Below are positions 1 through 10,903 of a DNA stretch of 64,000 bases, one piece after another (the stretch's first letter is position 1; every line of letters begins with the position of its first letter). Source of the stretch: Nakamurella multipartita DSM 44233 (GTDB taxonomy: Bacteria; Actinomycetota; Actinomycetes; Mycobacteriales; Nakamurellaceae); NCBI RefSeq assembly GCF_000024365.1, contig NC_013235.1:2108001-2172000 (forward strand), written 5' to 3'. Position numbers and translations under genes: made by a program. Under the pieces are notes generated by a model. That model saw only the letters and a program-made list of their open reading frames with translations, was not told the DNA's origin and made no database searches.

Positions 1-634
1 CGATCGACTTGTCCGGGTGGTTGACCAGGTTCTCCACGCTCTGCAGCGCGATCATCGCGGAGAAGTCGTTGATGGCCTCGCCGGTCGCGTGGTACGAGAG
101 CTTCCAGTCGGCGATGGCGCTGTACTTGGAGATCAGGTCGCCGATGCCGGACAGGGTGAACCGGGGCGGGCAGGCGGCGATCACCGTCGTGTCGATGACG
201 ACGCCGAACGGGATGGCCGCCTTGGCGCTGATCCGTTGCCCTTCCACCCGCAGGCTGGCGCCGGGGGAGGCGAACCCGTCATTGGAGATGGCGGTGGGCA
301 CCGCGACCACCGGGAGCTGGTTGAGGAAGCCGATGTACTTGCCCGCATCGACCGCGACGCCGCCGCCGACGGCCACCACGGCCTGGGTACCGCGGGGCAG
401 GTGGAACGCCACCCCCATGATGTCGGTGACGTCGTTGCTGTGCACGACCTCCTGCCGGACCACGGTGATCTCGGAGGAATCCCGGGAGATGCGGATGCTG
501 CGGCCGACCAGCTCCTCGATGCCCTCGCCGTAGCACAGCGCGATGCGGTCGAAGCCGTGCTTGCGCAGGTACTTGCCCAGCTTGAACAGGGTGTCGGGTT
601 TGATCCGCAGCAGCGAAGGGATCCGGATGTCCAT
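1..634 (-). CDS. Iron-containing alcohol dehydrogenase family, sn-glycerol-1-phosphate dehydrogenase-like (3' end outside window)
   Basis: The frame is open from an ATG at 634 to the left edge, giving about 211 residues of an expected 350 or so. It reads MDIRIPSLLRIKPDTLFKLG, then the dinucleotide-binding run AVVAVGGGVAVDAGKYIGFL (about residues 88-107), VPTAISNDGFASP, and GIGDLISKYSAIADWKL. These are the hallmarks of the AraM/EgsA branch of the iron alcohol dehydrogenase fold, which reduces dihydroxyacetone phosphate to sn-glycerol-1-phosphate with NAD(P)H. The metal-ligand histidines lie in the missing C-terminal part. It starts 3 bases after the stop of the upstream HAD phosphatase, so the two are almost certainly co-translated. 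The family assignment is strong; the exact substrate is inferred. Confidence 0.8.
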   Translation of the reverse strand, partial: MDIRIPSLLRIKPDTLFKLGKYLRKHGFDRIALCYGEGIEELVGRSIRISRDSSEITVVRQEVVHSNDVTDIMGVAFHLPRGTQAVVAVGGGVAVDAGKYIGFLNQLPVVAVPTAISNDGFASPGASLRVEGQRISAKAAIPFGVVIDTTVIAACPPRFTLSGIGDLISKYSAIADWKLSYHATGEAINDFSAMIALQSVENLVNHPDKSI

Positions 635-637
635 GTT

Positions 638-1423
638 TCAGCCCGCCGCCAGCTCGTCCGGATCGATGTCGGCGACGCTGTCGTAGACGAAGCTGGGCCG
701 GTAGGGGAACCGGTTCACCGTCTGCGCGTCGGACACCCCGGACAGCACCAGGCAGGTGCGCATGCCGGCCTCCAGGCCGCCGACCACGTCGGTGTCCATC
801 CGGTCGCCGATCATCACGCAGTCCCGGGCCGGCACGCCGAGCATCTCCTGGGCGTAGATCATCATCAGCGAGTTCGGCTTGCCCACCACGTATGGCTTCA
901 TCCCGGTGGCCGCCTCGATCGAGGCCAGCAGCACCCCGGCGGCCGGCTCGGTGCCGCCCTCCACCGGATCGACCAGATCCGGGTTGGTGCCGATGAACCG
1001 GGCCCCCTTGTCGATGAGCGCGGACGCCTTGCGCAGCTGGGGGAACGCGAACCCGGAGGTCTTGCCGACCACGACGTAATCGGGATTGCTGTCGGTGATC
1101 GAGTAGCCCACCTTGTACAGCTCGGCCGACAGCGCGCCGCCGCCGATGACGTAGGCGGTGCCGCGGGGTCGCTGCGAATGCAGGAACTTCGCGGTGGCCA
1201 TCGCCGAGGTGATGAAGTTCTGCTCGGTCAGGCCCTGAAAGCCCAGCCCGGCGAGCTTGCGGACCAGATCCAGCGGGGTCTGCTCGGAGTTGTTGGTCAG
1301 GAACACGAAGCCAACGCCGCGCTCCCGCAGCCGGTCGATGAACGCCTGGGCGCCGGGCACGGCCTGCTTGCCTCGGTAGATCACCCCGTCCATGTCGGAG
1401 ATGACCCCGAGCTGGCGTGTCAC
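638..1423 (-). CDS. HAD-superfamily IIA hydrolase, NagD-like phosphatase
   Basis: The protein has 261 residues, typical for NagD-type HAD-IIA sugar-phosphate phosphatases. Motif I is SDMDGVIYRG (nucleophile and acid Asp near residues 10 and 12), motif II is FLTNNS, the conserved lysine is in VVGKPNSLMM, and motif IV is MIGDRMDTDVVGGLEAGM. The GTG start at 1423 follows a GGGAGG ribosome binding site. It lies directly upstream of the glycerol-1-phosphate-dehydrogenase-like gene with a 3-base gap. A phosphatase acting on a glycerol-phosphate-type metabolite would fit this pairing, but that is inference; the substrate cannot be read from the sequence. Confidence 0.88.
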   Translation of the reverse strand: MTRQLGVISDMDGVIYRGKQAVPGAQAFIDRLRERGVGFVFLTNNSEQTPLDLVRKLAGLGFQGLTEQNFITSAMATAKFLHSQRPRGTAYVIGGGALSAELYKVGYSITDSNPDYVVVGKTSGFAFPQLRKASALIDKGARFIGTNPDLVDPVEGGTEPAAGVLLASIEAATGMKPYVVGKPNSLMMIYAQEMLGVPARDCVMIGDRMDTDVVGGLEAGMRTCLVLSGVSDAQTVNRFPYRPSFVYDSVADIDPDELAAG

Positions 1424-1536
1424 TGATCCTCCCGGATGCCGTCGCGTCTGAATCGTTCCCGAGGCTATCGGGTCGACGCCGTCCGGGCGCGGGGCGAAAG
1501 TCCCAAGCTGCCCCAGGCAACCCCGAGAAAGCCCGA

Positions 1537-1566
1537 ACGCCCCCGACCCGGGCGGGTCGAGGGCGT
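1537..1566 (-). terminator. Rho-independent terminator of glnA
   Basis: Arms ACGCCC-C-CGACCC (1537-1549) and GGGTCG-A-GGGCGT (1554-1566) pair with one internal mismatch around a 4-base loop, about 30 bases past the glnA stop. On the minus strand a short T-containing tract follows. Confidence 0.65.
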
Positions 1567-1595
1567 CCTGGGCAACCGTCAGGTCGCGGGGGAAC

Positions 1596-3014
1596 TCAGA
1601 TGTCGAAGTACATGTCGAACTCGTAGGGGTGCGGGCGCAGCCGGATCGCGTCGATCTCCTCGCGCTTGAGGCTGATCCACATCTCGATCAGGTCCTCGGT
1701 GAAGACGCCACCCTCGAGCAGGTAGCCGTGGTCCTGCTCCAGCCGGTCGATGACGGCCGGCAGGGACGCGGGCACCTGCGGGATGTTGGCGGCCTCGTCC
1801 GGCGGCAGCTCGTAGAGGTCCTTGTCGACCGGGGCCGGCGGCTCGATCTTGTTCTTGATGCCGTCCAGGCCGGCCATCATCATCGCGGCGAACGCCAGGT
1901 ACGGGTTCGACGACGGGTCGGGGCAGCGGAACTCGATGCGCTTGGCCTTGGCGTTGGTGCCGGTCAGCGGGATACGGATGCACGCGGAGCGGTTGCGGGC
2001 CGAGTACACCAGGTTGACCGGGGCCTCGTAGCCGGGGACCAGGCGGTGGTAGGAGTTCACCGTCGGGTTGGTGAAGGCCAGCAGCGACGGGGCGTGGTGC
2101 AGCAGGCCGCCGATGTAGTGGCGGGCCAGGTCGGACAGCCCGCCGTAGCCGGACTCGTCGTAGAACAGCGGCTTGCCGCCCTGCCAGATGGACTGGTGGG
2201 CGTGCATGCCGGAGCCGTTGTCACCGAAGAGCGGCTTGGGCATGAAGGTGGCGGTCTTGCCGGCGGCCCAGGCGGTGTTCTTGATGATGTACTTGAACAG
2301 CATCACCTCGTCGGCCGAGGCCAGCAGGGTGTTGAACTTGTAGTTGATCTCGGCCTGGCCGCCGGTGCCCACCTCGTGGTGGCCGCGCTCGACGTCGAAG
2401 CCCATCGAGATCAGGTTGGCCGTCATGTCCTCGCGCAGGTCGGCCTGGTGGTCGTACGGCGGGACCGGGAAGTAGCCACCCTTGAACCGGGTCTTGTAGC
2501 CCAGGTTCGGCTGCTCGTCGCGGCCGGTGTTCCAGTAGCCCTCTTCCGAGTCGACCTTGTAGAACGCGCCGTTCGGGGTGGTGCCGTAGCGCACGTCGTC
2601 GAAGACGTAGAACTCGGCCTCGGCCCCGAAGTAACAGGTGTCGCCGATGCCGGTGCTCGCCAGGTACTCCTCGGCCTTACGGGCCACGTTGCGCGGGTCG
2701 CGCGAGTACGGCTGCAGGGTCAGCGGATCGTGCACGAAGAAGTTGCAGGTCAGGGTCTTGCGGCGACGGAACGGGTCGACCCGGGCGGTCGTGACGTCCG
2801 GCAGCAGAGTCATGTCCGACTCGTGGATGGACTGGAAGCCCCGGATCGAAGACCCGTCGAAGGCCATGCCGGCGGCCAGCGACTTCTCGGTCACCGTCTT
2901 GGCGGGGACCGTGAGGTGGTTCATGATGCCGGGCAGATCGCAGAACCGGATGTCGAAAACCTCGACATCGTTGTCCGAGATGTACTTGACCAGCTCTTCG
3001 GTGGTGGAGAACAC
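1596..3014 (-). CDS. glnA: Glutamine synthetase type I (beta subtype)
   Basis: This enzyme condenses glutamate and ammonia to glutamine using ATP and is the main nitrogen-assimilation enzyme; it forms a cytosolic dodecamer. The chosen GTG start gives [20 protein letters not shown] and follows AAGGAG by 7 bases; an open frame extends upstream to 3191 but looks non-coding. The length of 472 residues fits GlnA type I. Visible signatures are FDGSSIRGF, the ATP-binding segment around [25 protein letters not shown], and [10 protein letters not shown], which carries the tyrosine that is adenylylated in type I-beta enzymes. It sits next to RDD, DUF4191, lipA and lipB as in M. tuberculosis (Rv2220). 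Adenylylation control is expected from the family. Confidence 0.97.
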   Translation of the reverse strand: MFSTTEELVKYISDNDVEVFDIRFCDLPGIMNHLTVPAKTVTEKSLAAGMAFDGSSIRGFQSIHESDMTLLPDVTTARVDPFRRRKTLTCNFFVHDPLTLQPYSRDPRNVARKAEEYLASTGIGDTCYFGAEAEFYVFDDVRYGTTPNGAFYKVDSEEGYWNTGRDEQPNLGYKTRFKGGYFPVPPYDHQADLREDMTANLISMGFDVERGHHEVGTGGQAEINYKFNTLLASADEVMLFKYIIKNTAWAAGKTATFMPKPLFGDNGSGMHAHQSIWQGGKPLFYDESGYGGLSDLARHYIGGLLHHAPSLLAFTNPTVNSYHRLVPGYEAPVNLVYSARNRSACIRIPLTGTNAKAKRIEFRCPDPSSNPYLAFAAMMMAGLDGIKNKIEPPAPVDKDLYELPPDEAANIPQVPASLPAVIDRLEQDHGYLLEGGVFTEDLIEMWISLKREEIDAIRLRPHPYEFDMYFDI

Positions 3015-3276
3015 GCACGCGCTCCTTGTCGTCGGTGGACAACCGTGGTGGCAGGGACGGTACAACGGCCACCTGTCCCCGCTGCGTCGGGTCCGGTTGC
3101 ATGCGCGGCGAGCGGGCGGGAAACACACGCAGGCCCCGTCGCCATGCCTCGGCCACGCTAGGCAGGCGCTGTTGCCATCGGGTCTCCGCAAGGTTTCGCA
3201 GACGTTAATCGCCCGAGGCCCAGGCGGCCTCGTCCGGGCCGTCCACTGCCGGGGCGGCGGCGCTTAGCCTGGGGGA

Positions 3277-3696
3277 ATGACGACGACGAACGGGCCGGCC
3301 GAACGGGCCTATCCAGGGCGGGCGCTGGGCCTGCCCGAGACCGGAATCGGTTCGGTGGCCTCGATGGCGAGCCGGGTCGGCGCCTTCGTGATCGACATCG
3401 TGCTGTCCGCGCTGGCCGCCTGGTTGATCACCGCGCCGGACGCGCCCCGCAACACCAGTCTGCTGGTGTGGGCGGTGATGACGGTGGTGACCGTCGCCGC
3501 CTTCGGCATCACCCCGGGTCAGGCGGCGTTGGGGATCCGGGTGACGCCACTGGCGGCGGACCGCTCGTTCGTCGGGCTGTGGGCGGTGCCCCGGACCGCG
3601 CTGATCTTCCTGATCGTGCCGCCGCTGTTGGTGGACGCCAACGGCCGCGGACTGCACGACCGGCTCTGCCGCACGGTCGTCCTGCGGTTCAGGTAG
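3277..3696 (+). CDS. RDD-family small membrane protein
   Basis: A 139-residue protein with the RDD-family pattern: ASRVGAFVIDIVLSALAAWL (first membrane helix with the R and D), a second helix around LLVWAVMTVVTVAAFGI, the conserved TPGQAALGIRV segment, a third helix ALIFLIVPPLLV, and GRGLHDRLCRTVVL at the C-terminus. RDD proteins are small integral membrane proteins, some linked to ion transport; no activity can be assigned here. It is divergent from glnA, and the pair corresponds to Rv2219A-Rv2220 of M. tuberculosis. The ATG at 3277 has a GGGGG purine run 2-6 bases upstream. Confidence 0.85.
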   Translation: MTTTNGPAERAYPGRALGLPETGIGSVASMASRVGAFVIDIVLSALAAWLITAPDAPRNTSLLVWAVMTVVTVAAFGITPGQAALGIRVTPLAADRSFVGLWAVPRTALIFLIVPPLLVDANGRGLHDRLCRTVVLRFR

Positions 3697-3773
3697 TCGG
3701 CCGGCCGGGTGTGCCAACCCCGGGATCGGGGAACGGGCATTAGGACACCCATCCGCACCGCAGGAGGCAGCCC

Positions 3774-4058
3774 ATGACGAGCACGCCCGACGATCACACC
3801 GGATCAGATCACCCCGGATCAGATCACCCCGGGTCAGATCACCCCGCGGCTGATCACCCCACGGCTGATCACACCGGGTCTGATCACACCGGGTCTGATC
3901 ACACCGTGTTGGACGGCCCGGCGCTGGAGAACGAGGAGATGCGCCGCGGCACGCAGGACCTGCAGTCCAGTGAGGCCAAGATCGATCAGGCCCGCGAGCA
4001 CGCGCACGACGTGGCGCGGGCGACCGAACCGGCGGCGGAGCGCTCCGGGCCGTCCTGA
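3774..4058 (+). CDS. Small hydrophilic protein with N-terminal DH(P/T)GS repeats
   Basis: A 94-residue cytosolic protein with an excellent ribosome binding site (AGGAGG, 7 bases before the ATG). Residues about 7-44 are nearly perfect 5-residue repeats (DHTGS, DHPGS, DHPAA and so on) encoded by 15-bp tandem repeats. The remainder is an acidic, probably helical segment rich in Glu, Gln and Ala. No signal peptide, membrane segment or known domain is seen, and I do not recognise the family. It is convergent with the DUF4191 gene. The strong RBS and codon-phased repeats support a real gene. Confidence 0.6.
   Translation: MTSTPDDHTGSDHPGSDHPGSDHPAADHPTADHTGSDHTGSDHTVLDGPALENEEMRRGTQDLQSSEAKIDQAREHAHDVARATEPAAERSGPS
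3792..3905 (+). repeat. 15-bp coding tandem repeat, about 7.6 copies
   Basis: Units of the form GATCACMCCGGRTCW follow each other without gaps from 3792 to 3905, each encoding Asp-His-Pro/Thr-Gly/Ala-Ser/Ala. Two adjacent units (3867-3896) are identical, which indicates recent slippage or unequal crossover. Confidence 0.9.
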
Positions 4059-4073
4059 TCGCCGCGGGGTGGG

Positions 4074-4095
4074 GCGGCGCCGTCAGCGGCGCCGC
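4074..4095. terminator. Possible hairpin between convergent genes
   Basis: GCGGCGCCG and CGGCGCCGC pair (9 bp, TCAG loop) across the DUF4191 stop codon, in the 24-bp gap between two convergent genes. No clear T tract, so the terminator role is tentative. Confidence 0.35.
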
Positions 4096-4841
4096 ATTGC
4101 CCGCTGCATGTTGCGCTGCTTGACCCCGGCCGGCATCGGCCCCTTGGGCAGGCCGCCCTGGGTCTTGGCCGCCAGCACCGACAGCCGGTTGTCCAGGTCG
4201 CCGACCATGTCGGCGGGGATGTTGCGGGGCAGCTTCATGATGCTGGGGGCGAGCTTGCGCAGCGTCGTCTCGCCTTCCTCGTTGCCCACGATGAAGTCGT
4301 AGATCGGGGTGTCGCCGACGATGCGGGAGATCTTCTTCTTCTCCTGGGCCAGCAGCGGCTTGACCCGGTGCGGGGAACCCTCGCCGACCAGGATGATGCC
4401 GGGCCGGCCGACCACCCGGTGCACCGCGTCGAGGTAGGTGTTGCCGGAGACGGCCGGGGTGACCCGCCAGGTGCCCCGCAGATTGTTCTGCAGGGCCCAG
4501 GCCGCGGCGCCGGGGGTTCCTTCCGCCTGGGCGTAGACGTTCTTCTGCACCCGGCGGGAGAAGATGATCATGGCGAACATCGCGCCGAGGATGATGCCCA
4601 GCGGCAGCACCGCCCACCACGGCAGGAACCACATCAGGGCCAGGGTCAGGACCGCCGCGGTACCCACGACCGCGCCGATCATGTACGGCAGCAGCTTCTT
4701 GTCCTGCTTGCGCTGCATCTGGAACGCCTGCCACAGCTGCGTGCGGCGCTCCTTGCCGGCGGCCCTCTTTTCCGCCTTTGCCGCCTTCTTCTCTTCCTTC
4801 GTGGGTTTCGTCGAGCCGGATCCGGCGGCGTTCTTGGCCAT
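4083..4841 (-). CDS. DUF4191 family membrane protein (Rv2219-like)
   Basis: The ATG at 4841 gives 252 residues: a Lys/Ala/Glu-rich cytosolic N-terminus (MAKNAAGSGSTKPTKEEKKA), two adjacent membrane helices at about residues 50-95 (YMIGAVVGTAAVLTLALMW; WAVLPLGIILGAMFAMIIFS), then a soluble domain with VVGRPGIILVGEGSPHRVKP and a basic tail. This is the known DUF4191 layout. An open frame runs upstream, but the conserved protein begins at this Met. It is downstream of lipA with a 17-bp gap and syntenic with Rv2219. The function is unknown; the fixed neighbourhood with lipoate and glutamine synthesis genes is conserved but unexplained. Confidence 0.85.
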   Translation of the reverse strand: MAKNAAGSGSTKPTKEEKKAAKAEKRAAGKERRTQLWQAFQMQRKQDKKLLPYMIGAVVGTAAVLTLALMWFLPWWAVLPLGIILGAMFAMIIFSRRVQKNVYAQAEGTPGAAAWALQNNLRGTWRVTPAVSGNTYLDAVHRVVGRPGIILVGEGSPHRVKPLLAQEKKKISRIVGDTPIYDFIVGNEEGETTLRKLAPSIMKLPRNIPADMVGDLDNRLSVLAAKTQGGLPKGPMPAGVKQRNMQRAMRRR

Positions 4842-4858
4842 GTGAACCAGCTTAGTGC

Positions 4859-5821
4859 TCAGGGGGTCGCCGGGGCGGGCTCCTGGGCCCGCTCCCGCGC
4901 CGCCCGCGCCTCGGCACCCTGCCGGTACAGGGTGCCGGCCCGGTAGGAGGACCGGACCAGTGGTCCGGACATCACCCCGGCGAAGCCGATCTGCTTGGCC
5001 TCCTCGGCCAGCTCCACGAACTCCTGGGGCTTGACCCACCGCTCCACCGGATGGTGCCGAGGGGTAGGCCGCAGGTACTGGGTGATGGTGACCAGGTCGC
5101 ACCCGACCTGCTGCATGTCCTGCAGCGCCTGGCTGATCTCCTCGCGGGTCTCGCCCATGCCCAGGATCAGGTTGGACTTGGTCACCATGCCGGCCGCCCG
5201 ACCCTGGCTGATCACGTCCAGGGACCGCTCGTACCGGAAGGCCGGCCGGATCCGCTTGAAGATCCGCGGCACCGTCTCCAGGTTGTGCGCGAACACCTCC
5301 GGCTTGGCCTCGAACACCTGGTTGAGCAGCTCGGGGTGGCCGGAGAAGTCCGGGGTGAGAATCTCCACCCCGGTCTGCGGAGCCTGGGCGTGCACCTGGC
5401 GAATGGTCTCCGCGTACAACCAGGCGCCCTCGTCGGGCAGGTCGTCGCGGGTGACCCCGGTGATGGTCGCGTACCGCAGATCCATGCTCCGGATCGACTC
5501 GGCGACCCGCCGCGGCTCGTCCCGATCGAGTTCACCGGGCTTGCCGGTGTCGATCAGGCAAAAGTCGCAGCGACGGGTGCACTGGTCGCCACCGATCAGG
5601 AAGGTGGCCTCGCGGTCTTCCCAACACTCGTAGATGTTGGGACAACCGGCCTCCTGGCACACCGTGTGCAGACCCTCGCGCTTGACCAGGCTCTGCAGCT
5701 GCTGGAACTCGGGTCCGGTGCGCAGCCGGGTTTTGATCCACTCCGGCTTCTTCTCGATCGGTGTGGCCGCGTTACGAACCTCCAGCCGGAGGAGCTTGCG
5801 GCCTTCCGGAGCAAGGGTCAC
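4859..5821 (-). CDS. lipA: Lipoyl synthase (radical SAM)
   Basis: LipA inserts two sulfurs into protein-bound octanoyl groups to make lipoate on E2 and GcvH proteins. In this 320-residue protein the auxiliary cluster motif is [12 protein letters not shown] (Cys x4 x5) near residue 55, the radical-SAM motif is CTRRCDFC near residue 82, and the C-terminal RSSYRAG contains the serine that ligates the auxiliary cluster. The GTG start shares four bases (GTGA) with the stop of the upstream Ala/Lys-repeat gene, so translation is coupled. The operon order on the minus strand is lipB, repeat protein, lipA, DUF4191. Confidence 0.97.
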   Translation of the reverse strand: MTLAPEGRKLLRLEVRNAATPIEKKPEWIKTRLRTGPEFQQLQSLVKREGLHTVCQEAGCPNIYECWEDREATFLIGGDQCTRRCDFCLIDTGKPGELDRDEPRRVAESIRSMDLRYATITGVTRDDLPDEGAWLYAETIRQVHAQAPQTGVEILTPDFSGHPELLNQVFEAKPEVFAHNLETVPRIFKRIRPAFRYERSLDVISQGRAAGMVTKSNLILGMGETREEISQALQDMQQVGCDLVTITQYLRPTPRHHPVERWVKPQEFVELAEEAKQIGFAGVMSGPLVRSSYRAGTLYRQGAEARAARERAQEPAPATP

Positions 5822-6891
5822 GCTGTCTCTCCCGCCTTCTTCTTCGCCGCTTCGGCGGTCTCCGCCGCGGCCTTCTTCACCGCTTCCCGGGCCTTGTCGG
5901 CCGCGTCGGCCAGGTTGCGACCGGAAGCCGAGGCCTTATCGGCGGCCTTGTCCGCGGACTCGGCGACCTTGTCGGCGGCCTGATCGGCGGTGGCGGCAAC
6001 CTTGTCGGCGGCCTCGGGAGCCTTGTCGGCCACCGCGTCAGCCGCGTCGGCGGCCTTGTCCGCGGTGGTGTCGGCGGCCTTGTCGACGGCGCCCTTGGCC
6101 GCGTCGACCGCGTCGGCCGCCTTGTCCTTGGCCGCGTCGATCACGTCGGCGGCCTTGTCCTTAGCGGCGTCGACCGCGTCGGCGGCCTTGTCCTTGGCCG
6201 TGCCCAACGCCTCGGCCGCCTTGTCCTTGGCCTCCGCCAGCTTGTCGGCCGCCTTCTCGGCGGGCTTGTCGGCCGGCCTGGTCGGCGGGGTGTAGGTCGG
6301 CGCCGGCGCGGTGTCCGCCGGTGCGGCCCCGCCGGAGCGCAGCTTGGAGAAGGCGTAGGCGCCGCCACCGGCGACGGCCCCGATGATGATCAGGTTGCGC
6401 AGCTTGTGCGACTTCTTACCGGCCTTGGCGGTCTTCTTGGCCGCCTTGTCGGCGGCGGTGCTCGCCTTGGCCGCCTGCGCGCTGGCCGCGGTCAGCGCCT
6501 GCACCAGGGTGGCCTGGCCCTTCTCCTGCGCGACGTGCGCGATCTCGGCGGCCTTGTCGGCGGCCTTGATCTGGCCCCGCTTGGCCTGCTTGGTCGCCTT
6601 GGCCTGCACGATCTTGGCCTGCTTGGTGGTTGCCGCAGCCGACTTCTTGGCCGTCTTCTTCGCGGCCCGGCGAGCCCGGCGACCCAGCTTGGCGGCGGTT
6701 TCCTCGAGCTGCTCACCGGCCTTCTCGACGTACGGCGTCGCGGCGTGCGCCGCCCCACCCGCGAGGTGCGCAGCCTTGCTGGCCGCCTCGCTGGTGGCGT
6801 CGGCCACCTTGTCGGCAACCAGTTCCGCGATCTCGCCGGCCTTGGCCGCGAAATCCTGTGCGGCGGACCGCGGTCCGGTGCTCCTGCTCAT
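5818..6891 (-). CDS. Ala/Lys-rich LEA-like repeat protein with one membrane helix
   Basis: A 357-residue protein of extreme composition. Residues 1-165 are an Ala/Lys helical region resembling histone H1-like tails ([20 protein letters not shown]). A hydrophobic helix follows near 170-190 ([18 protein letters not shown]), then a Pro-rich linker ([17 protein letters not shown]), then about 150 residues of 11-residue-type amphipathic repeats ([22 protein letters not shown]). The last part resembles late-embryogenesis-abundant or apolipoprotein helices. The ATG at 6891 has GAGGAG 5 bases upstream. It lies between lipB and lipA, with its stop overlapping the lipA start. No enzymatic domain is seen. 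A role in membrane or nucleoid association or stress protection is a guess from composition. Confidence 0.8.
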   Translation of the reverse strand: MSRSTGPRSAAQDFAAKAGEIAELVADKVADATSEAASKAAHLAGGAAHAATPYVEKAGEQLEETAAKLGRRARRAAKKTAKKSAAATTKQAKIVQAKATKQAKRGQIKAADKAAEIAHVAQEKGQATLVQALTAASAQAAKASTAADKAAKKTAKAGKKSHKLRNLIIIGAVAGGGAYAFSKLRSGGAAPADTAPAPTYTPPTRPADKPAEKAADKLAEAKDKAAEALGTAKDKAADAVDAAKDKAADVIDAAKDKAADAVDAAKGAVDKAADTTADKAADAADAVADKAPEAADKVAATADQAADKVAESADKAADKASASGRNLADAADKAREAVKKAAAETAEAAKKKAGETA

Positions 6892-7080
6892 CAGAACTCC
6901 TCATCGTTGGTCGGCATGCCCCGGTAGCGGGGCAGCTCGCCACATCGGCAAACCCGGAGATCGGGTTCCCAACCGTCACTGTTCCCACACGGTCTGACGG
7001 TGCCCGACGTCGACCCCACGGTCGGTCCCCCTCAGCTCGTGCAGATCATTGTTCCATCCCGCTCCGACAGCCGCCCAGGG

Positions 7081-7824
7081 TCAGCGGGTTGCCGGGCCGG
7101 CCAGCTGCGGATCGAGCCGCCAGTTGACCCCGGCGGCGGGCGGCGGAGCCGGCGTTCGCTCCTGCGGGACCGGGCTGGCCAGCGTGCCGTCCAGACCCTG
7201 CCGCAGCCGGGTCTCGACCACGTCGATCACGTCGGCGACGGTGACCTGACGGCCCAGTTCGGCGCTGAGGGAGGTCACCCCCGCGTCGGTGATGCCGCAC
7301 GGCACGATGCGGTCGAACCAGCTCAGGTCGGGATCGCAATTGAGGGCGAAGCCGTGCATGGTCACGTCCTTGGCCACCCGCACGCCGATCGCCGCGACCT
7401 TGCGGTCCGGCCGATGCTCGTCGGCCGGCAGCCACACCCCGCTGCGGTCGGTGATCCGGATCGTGGCCAGCCCCAAGTCGGCGCAGGCGGTGACCAGCAC
7501 GTGCTCGAGCAGCCTGATGTAGGCGACCAGGTCGATCGGCTGGGCCAACTTCACGATGGGGTAGCCGACCAGCTGACCGGGGCCGTGCCAGGTGATCCGT
7601 CCGCCCCGGTCGACGTCCACCACCGGGGTCCCGTCGTTGGGTCGATCGGCCGGTCGGGTCCGCTTGCCGGCGGTGTACACGGGCGGATGTTCCAGCAGCA
7701 GGACGGTGTCCGGGCCGGTCCCGGCGACCCGGGCCGCCCCCAGGTCGCGCTGGCGTTGCCAGGCCTGCTCGTACCCGACCAGGCCGCACCGTTCGATGTG
7801 GACCGGATCCGTGTGCTCACGCAT
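7081..7824 (-). CDS. lipB: Octanoyl-[ACP]:protein N-octanoyltransferase
   Basis: LipB transfers octanoate from acyl carrier protein to lipoyl domains, the step before LipA. In this 247-residue protein the conserved segments are [43 protein letters not shown] (catalytic Lys) and [23 protein letters not shown] (catalytic Cys in PCGI). The C-terminal 30 residues are Pro/Ala-rich and dispensable-looking. A 190-bp gene-free stretch (6892-7080) separates it from the repeat gene downstream, so that gene and lipA may also have their own promoter. Confidence 0.96.
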   Translation of the reverse strand: MREHTDPVHIERCGLVGYEQAWQRQRDLGAARVAGTGPDTVLLLEHPPVYTAGKRTRPADRPNDGTPVVDVDRGGRITWHGPGQLVGYPIVKLAQPIDLVAYIRLLEHVLVTACADLGLATIRITDRSGVWLPADEHRPDRKVAAIGVRVAKDVTMHGFALNCDPDLSWFDRIVPCGITDAGVTSLSAELGRQVTVADVIDVVETRLRQGLDGTLASPVPQERTPAPPPAAGVNWRLDPQLAGPATR

Positions 7825-7944
7825 GCCCTGACGGTACGCCGGGGCGGGTTGCAGACCCGTAGGTGGCAGTCACCAAGGGCCGCTGAGCTGGGAATTGTGG
7901 ACAAGTCGGATTCGGCGGCGGTGCGCGGCCTACGGTTGCCCGCT

Positions 7945-9696
<1,752 letters not shown>

Positions 9697-9763
9697 CGAG
9701 GCGGTTCGGGGCCTGCGCGCGTCGAAACGGGGCACTGTCGGACCCGGCTCCTACCGTGAGCGC

Positions 9764-10903
9764 ATGCGCCTGCTGCACACCTCGGACTGGCACCTCGGTC
9801 GCACCTTCCACGGGCAGAATCTGCTGCCCGACCAGGAAGCGGTGCTCACCGCGCTCGCCGACCTGGCCGCGGAGCACCGGGTCGACGCCGTCCTGATCTC
9901 CGGCGATCTGTACGACCGGGCGGTGCCGTCGCCGGAGGCCGTGCAGACCGCGTCCCGGATCCTGGCCCGGATCCGGGCGGCCGGCATCACCGTCGTCGCG
10001 ATCGCCGGGAACCACGACTCGGCGCCCCGCCTGGGCGCCTTCACCGACTTCCTGGCCGCCGGCGGCCTGCACCTGGGCGCCGCGGCCGCCGACGTCGGCA
10101 CCCCGGCCGTGCTGCCCGATCCCGACGGCGACGTCGTCATCTACCCGATCCCGTTCCTGGAACCGGATCTGCTGCGCTCCGGATGGGCGCTGCCGGCCGG
10201 ATCCGGGCACGAAGCGGTGCTGGCCCGGGCCATGGACCTGGTCCGCGCCGACCTGGCCGCGCGGCCGCCGGGCACCCGATCGGTGGTGCTGGCCCACGCC
10301 TTCGTCGTCGGTGGCCGCGCCGGCGGATCGGAACGATCGATCGCGGTCGGCGGGGTGGAGTCGGTCAGCGCGGACCTGTTCGCCGGATTCGACTATGTCG
10401 CCCTGGGCCACCTGCATCGCCCCCAGGTGCTGGCCGACCGGATCCGCTACTCGGGATCCCCCTTGCCCTACTCGTTCTCCGAAGCCGATCACGAGAAGGG
10501 CGTGTGGCTGGTCGATCTGGACGCCGTCGGCGGGGTCAGCGCGACCCGGCTGACCCTGCCGACGATCCGCCGGCTGGTCTGCCGGCGCGGCCGCCTGGCC
10601 GAGATCCTGGACACCGAGCCCGATCTGGCCGATGCTTATCTCTCGGTCGAGCTCACCGATCCGGTGCGGCCGGTGGACCCGATGCGGCGGCTGCGGGAGG
10701 TCCTGCCCTACACGCTGGTCGCCACCTGGGTCGGCGGTTCCCCGGCGCCGGCCGCGTGGCCGGCCGCCCCCGCGGTCCCGACCGGCCACGACGACGCCGA
10801 CCTGCTGCACGATTTCGTCCGCGATGCCTGCGGGCGGCCGGCATCGACGGCCGAACGCGACCTGCTGGACGAGGCCCTGCGCGCGTTGCGGATACCGGCA
10901 TGA
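9764..10903 (+). CDS. sbcD: Exonuclease SbcCD nuclease subunit
   Basis: SbcD is the Mre11-type Mn-dependent nuclease of the SbcCD complex, which cleaves hairpins and protein-blocked DNA ends. In this 379-residue protein the phosphoesterase motifs are HTSDWHLGRTF, LISGDLYDR, IAGNHDS, LAHAFV and ALGHLHRPQ, in order. The ATG at 9764 is the family start; an upstream open frame overlaps the pseudokinase gene. The stop overlaps the sbcC start by four bases (ATGA), a normal operon arrangement. Confidence 0.97.
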   Translation: MRLLHTSDWHLGRTFHGQNLLPDQEAVLTALADLAAEHRVDAVLISGDLYDRAVPSPEAVQTASRILARIRAAGITVVAIAGNHDSAPRLGAFTDFLAAGGLHLGAAAADVGTPAVLPDPDGDVVIYPIPFLEPDLLRSGWALPAGSGHEAVLARAMDLVRADLAARPPGTRSVVLAHAFVVGGRAGGSERSIAVGGVESVSADLFAGFDYVALGHLHRPQVLADRIRYSGSPLPYSFSEADHEKGVWLVDLDAVGGVSATRLTLPTIRRLVCRRGRLAEILDTEPDLADAYLSVELTDPVRPVDPMRRLREVLPYTLVATWVGGSPAPAAWPAAPAVPTGHDDADLLHDFVRDACGRPASTAERDLLDEALRALRIPA

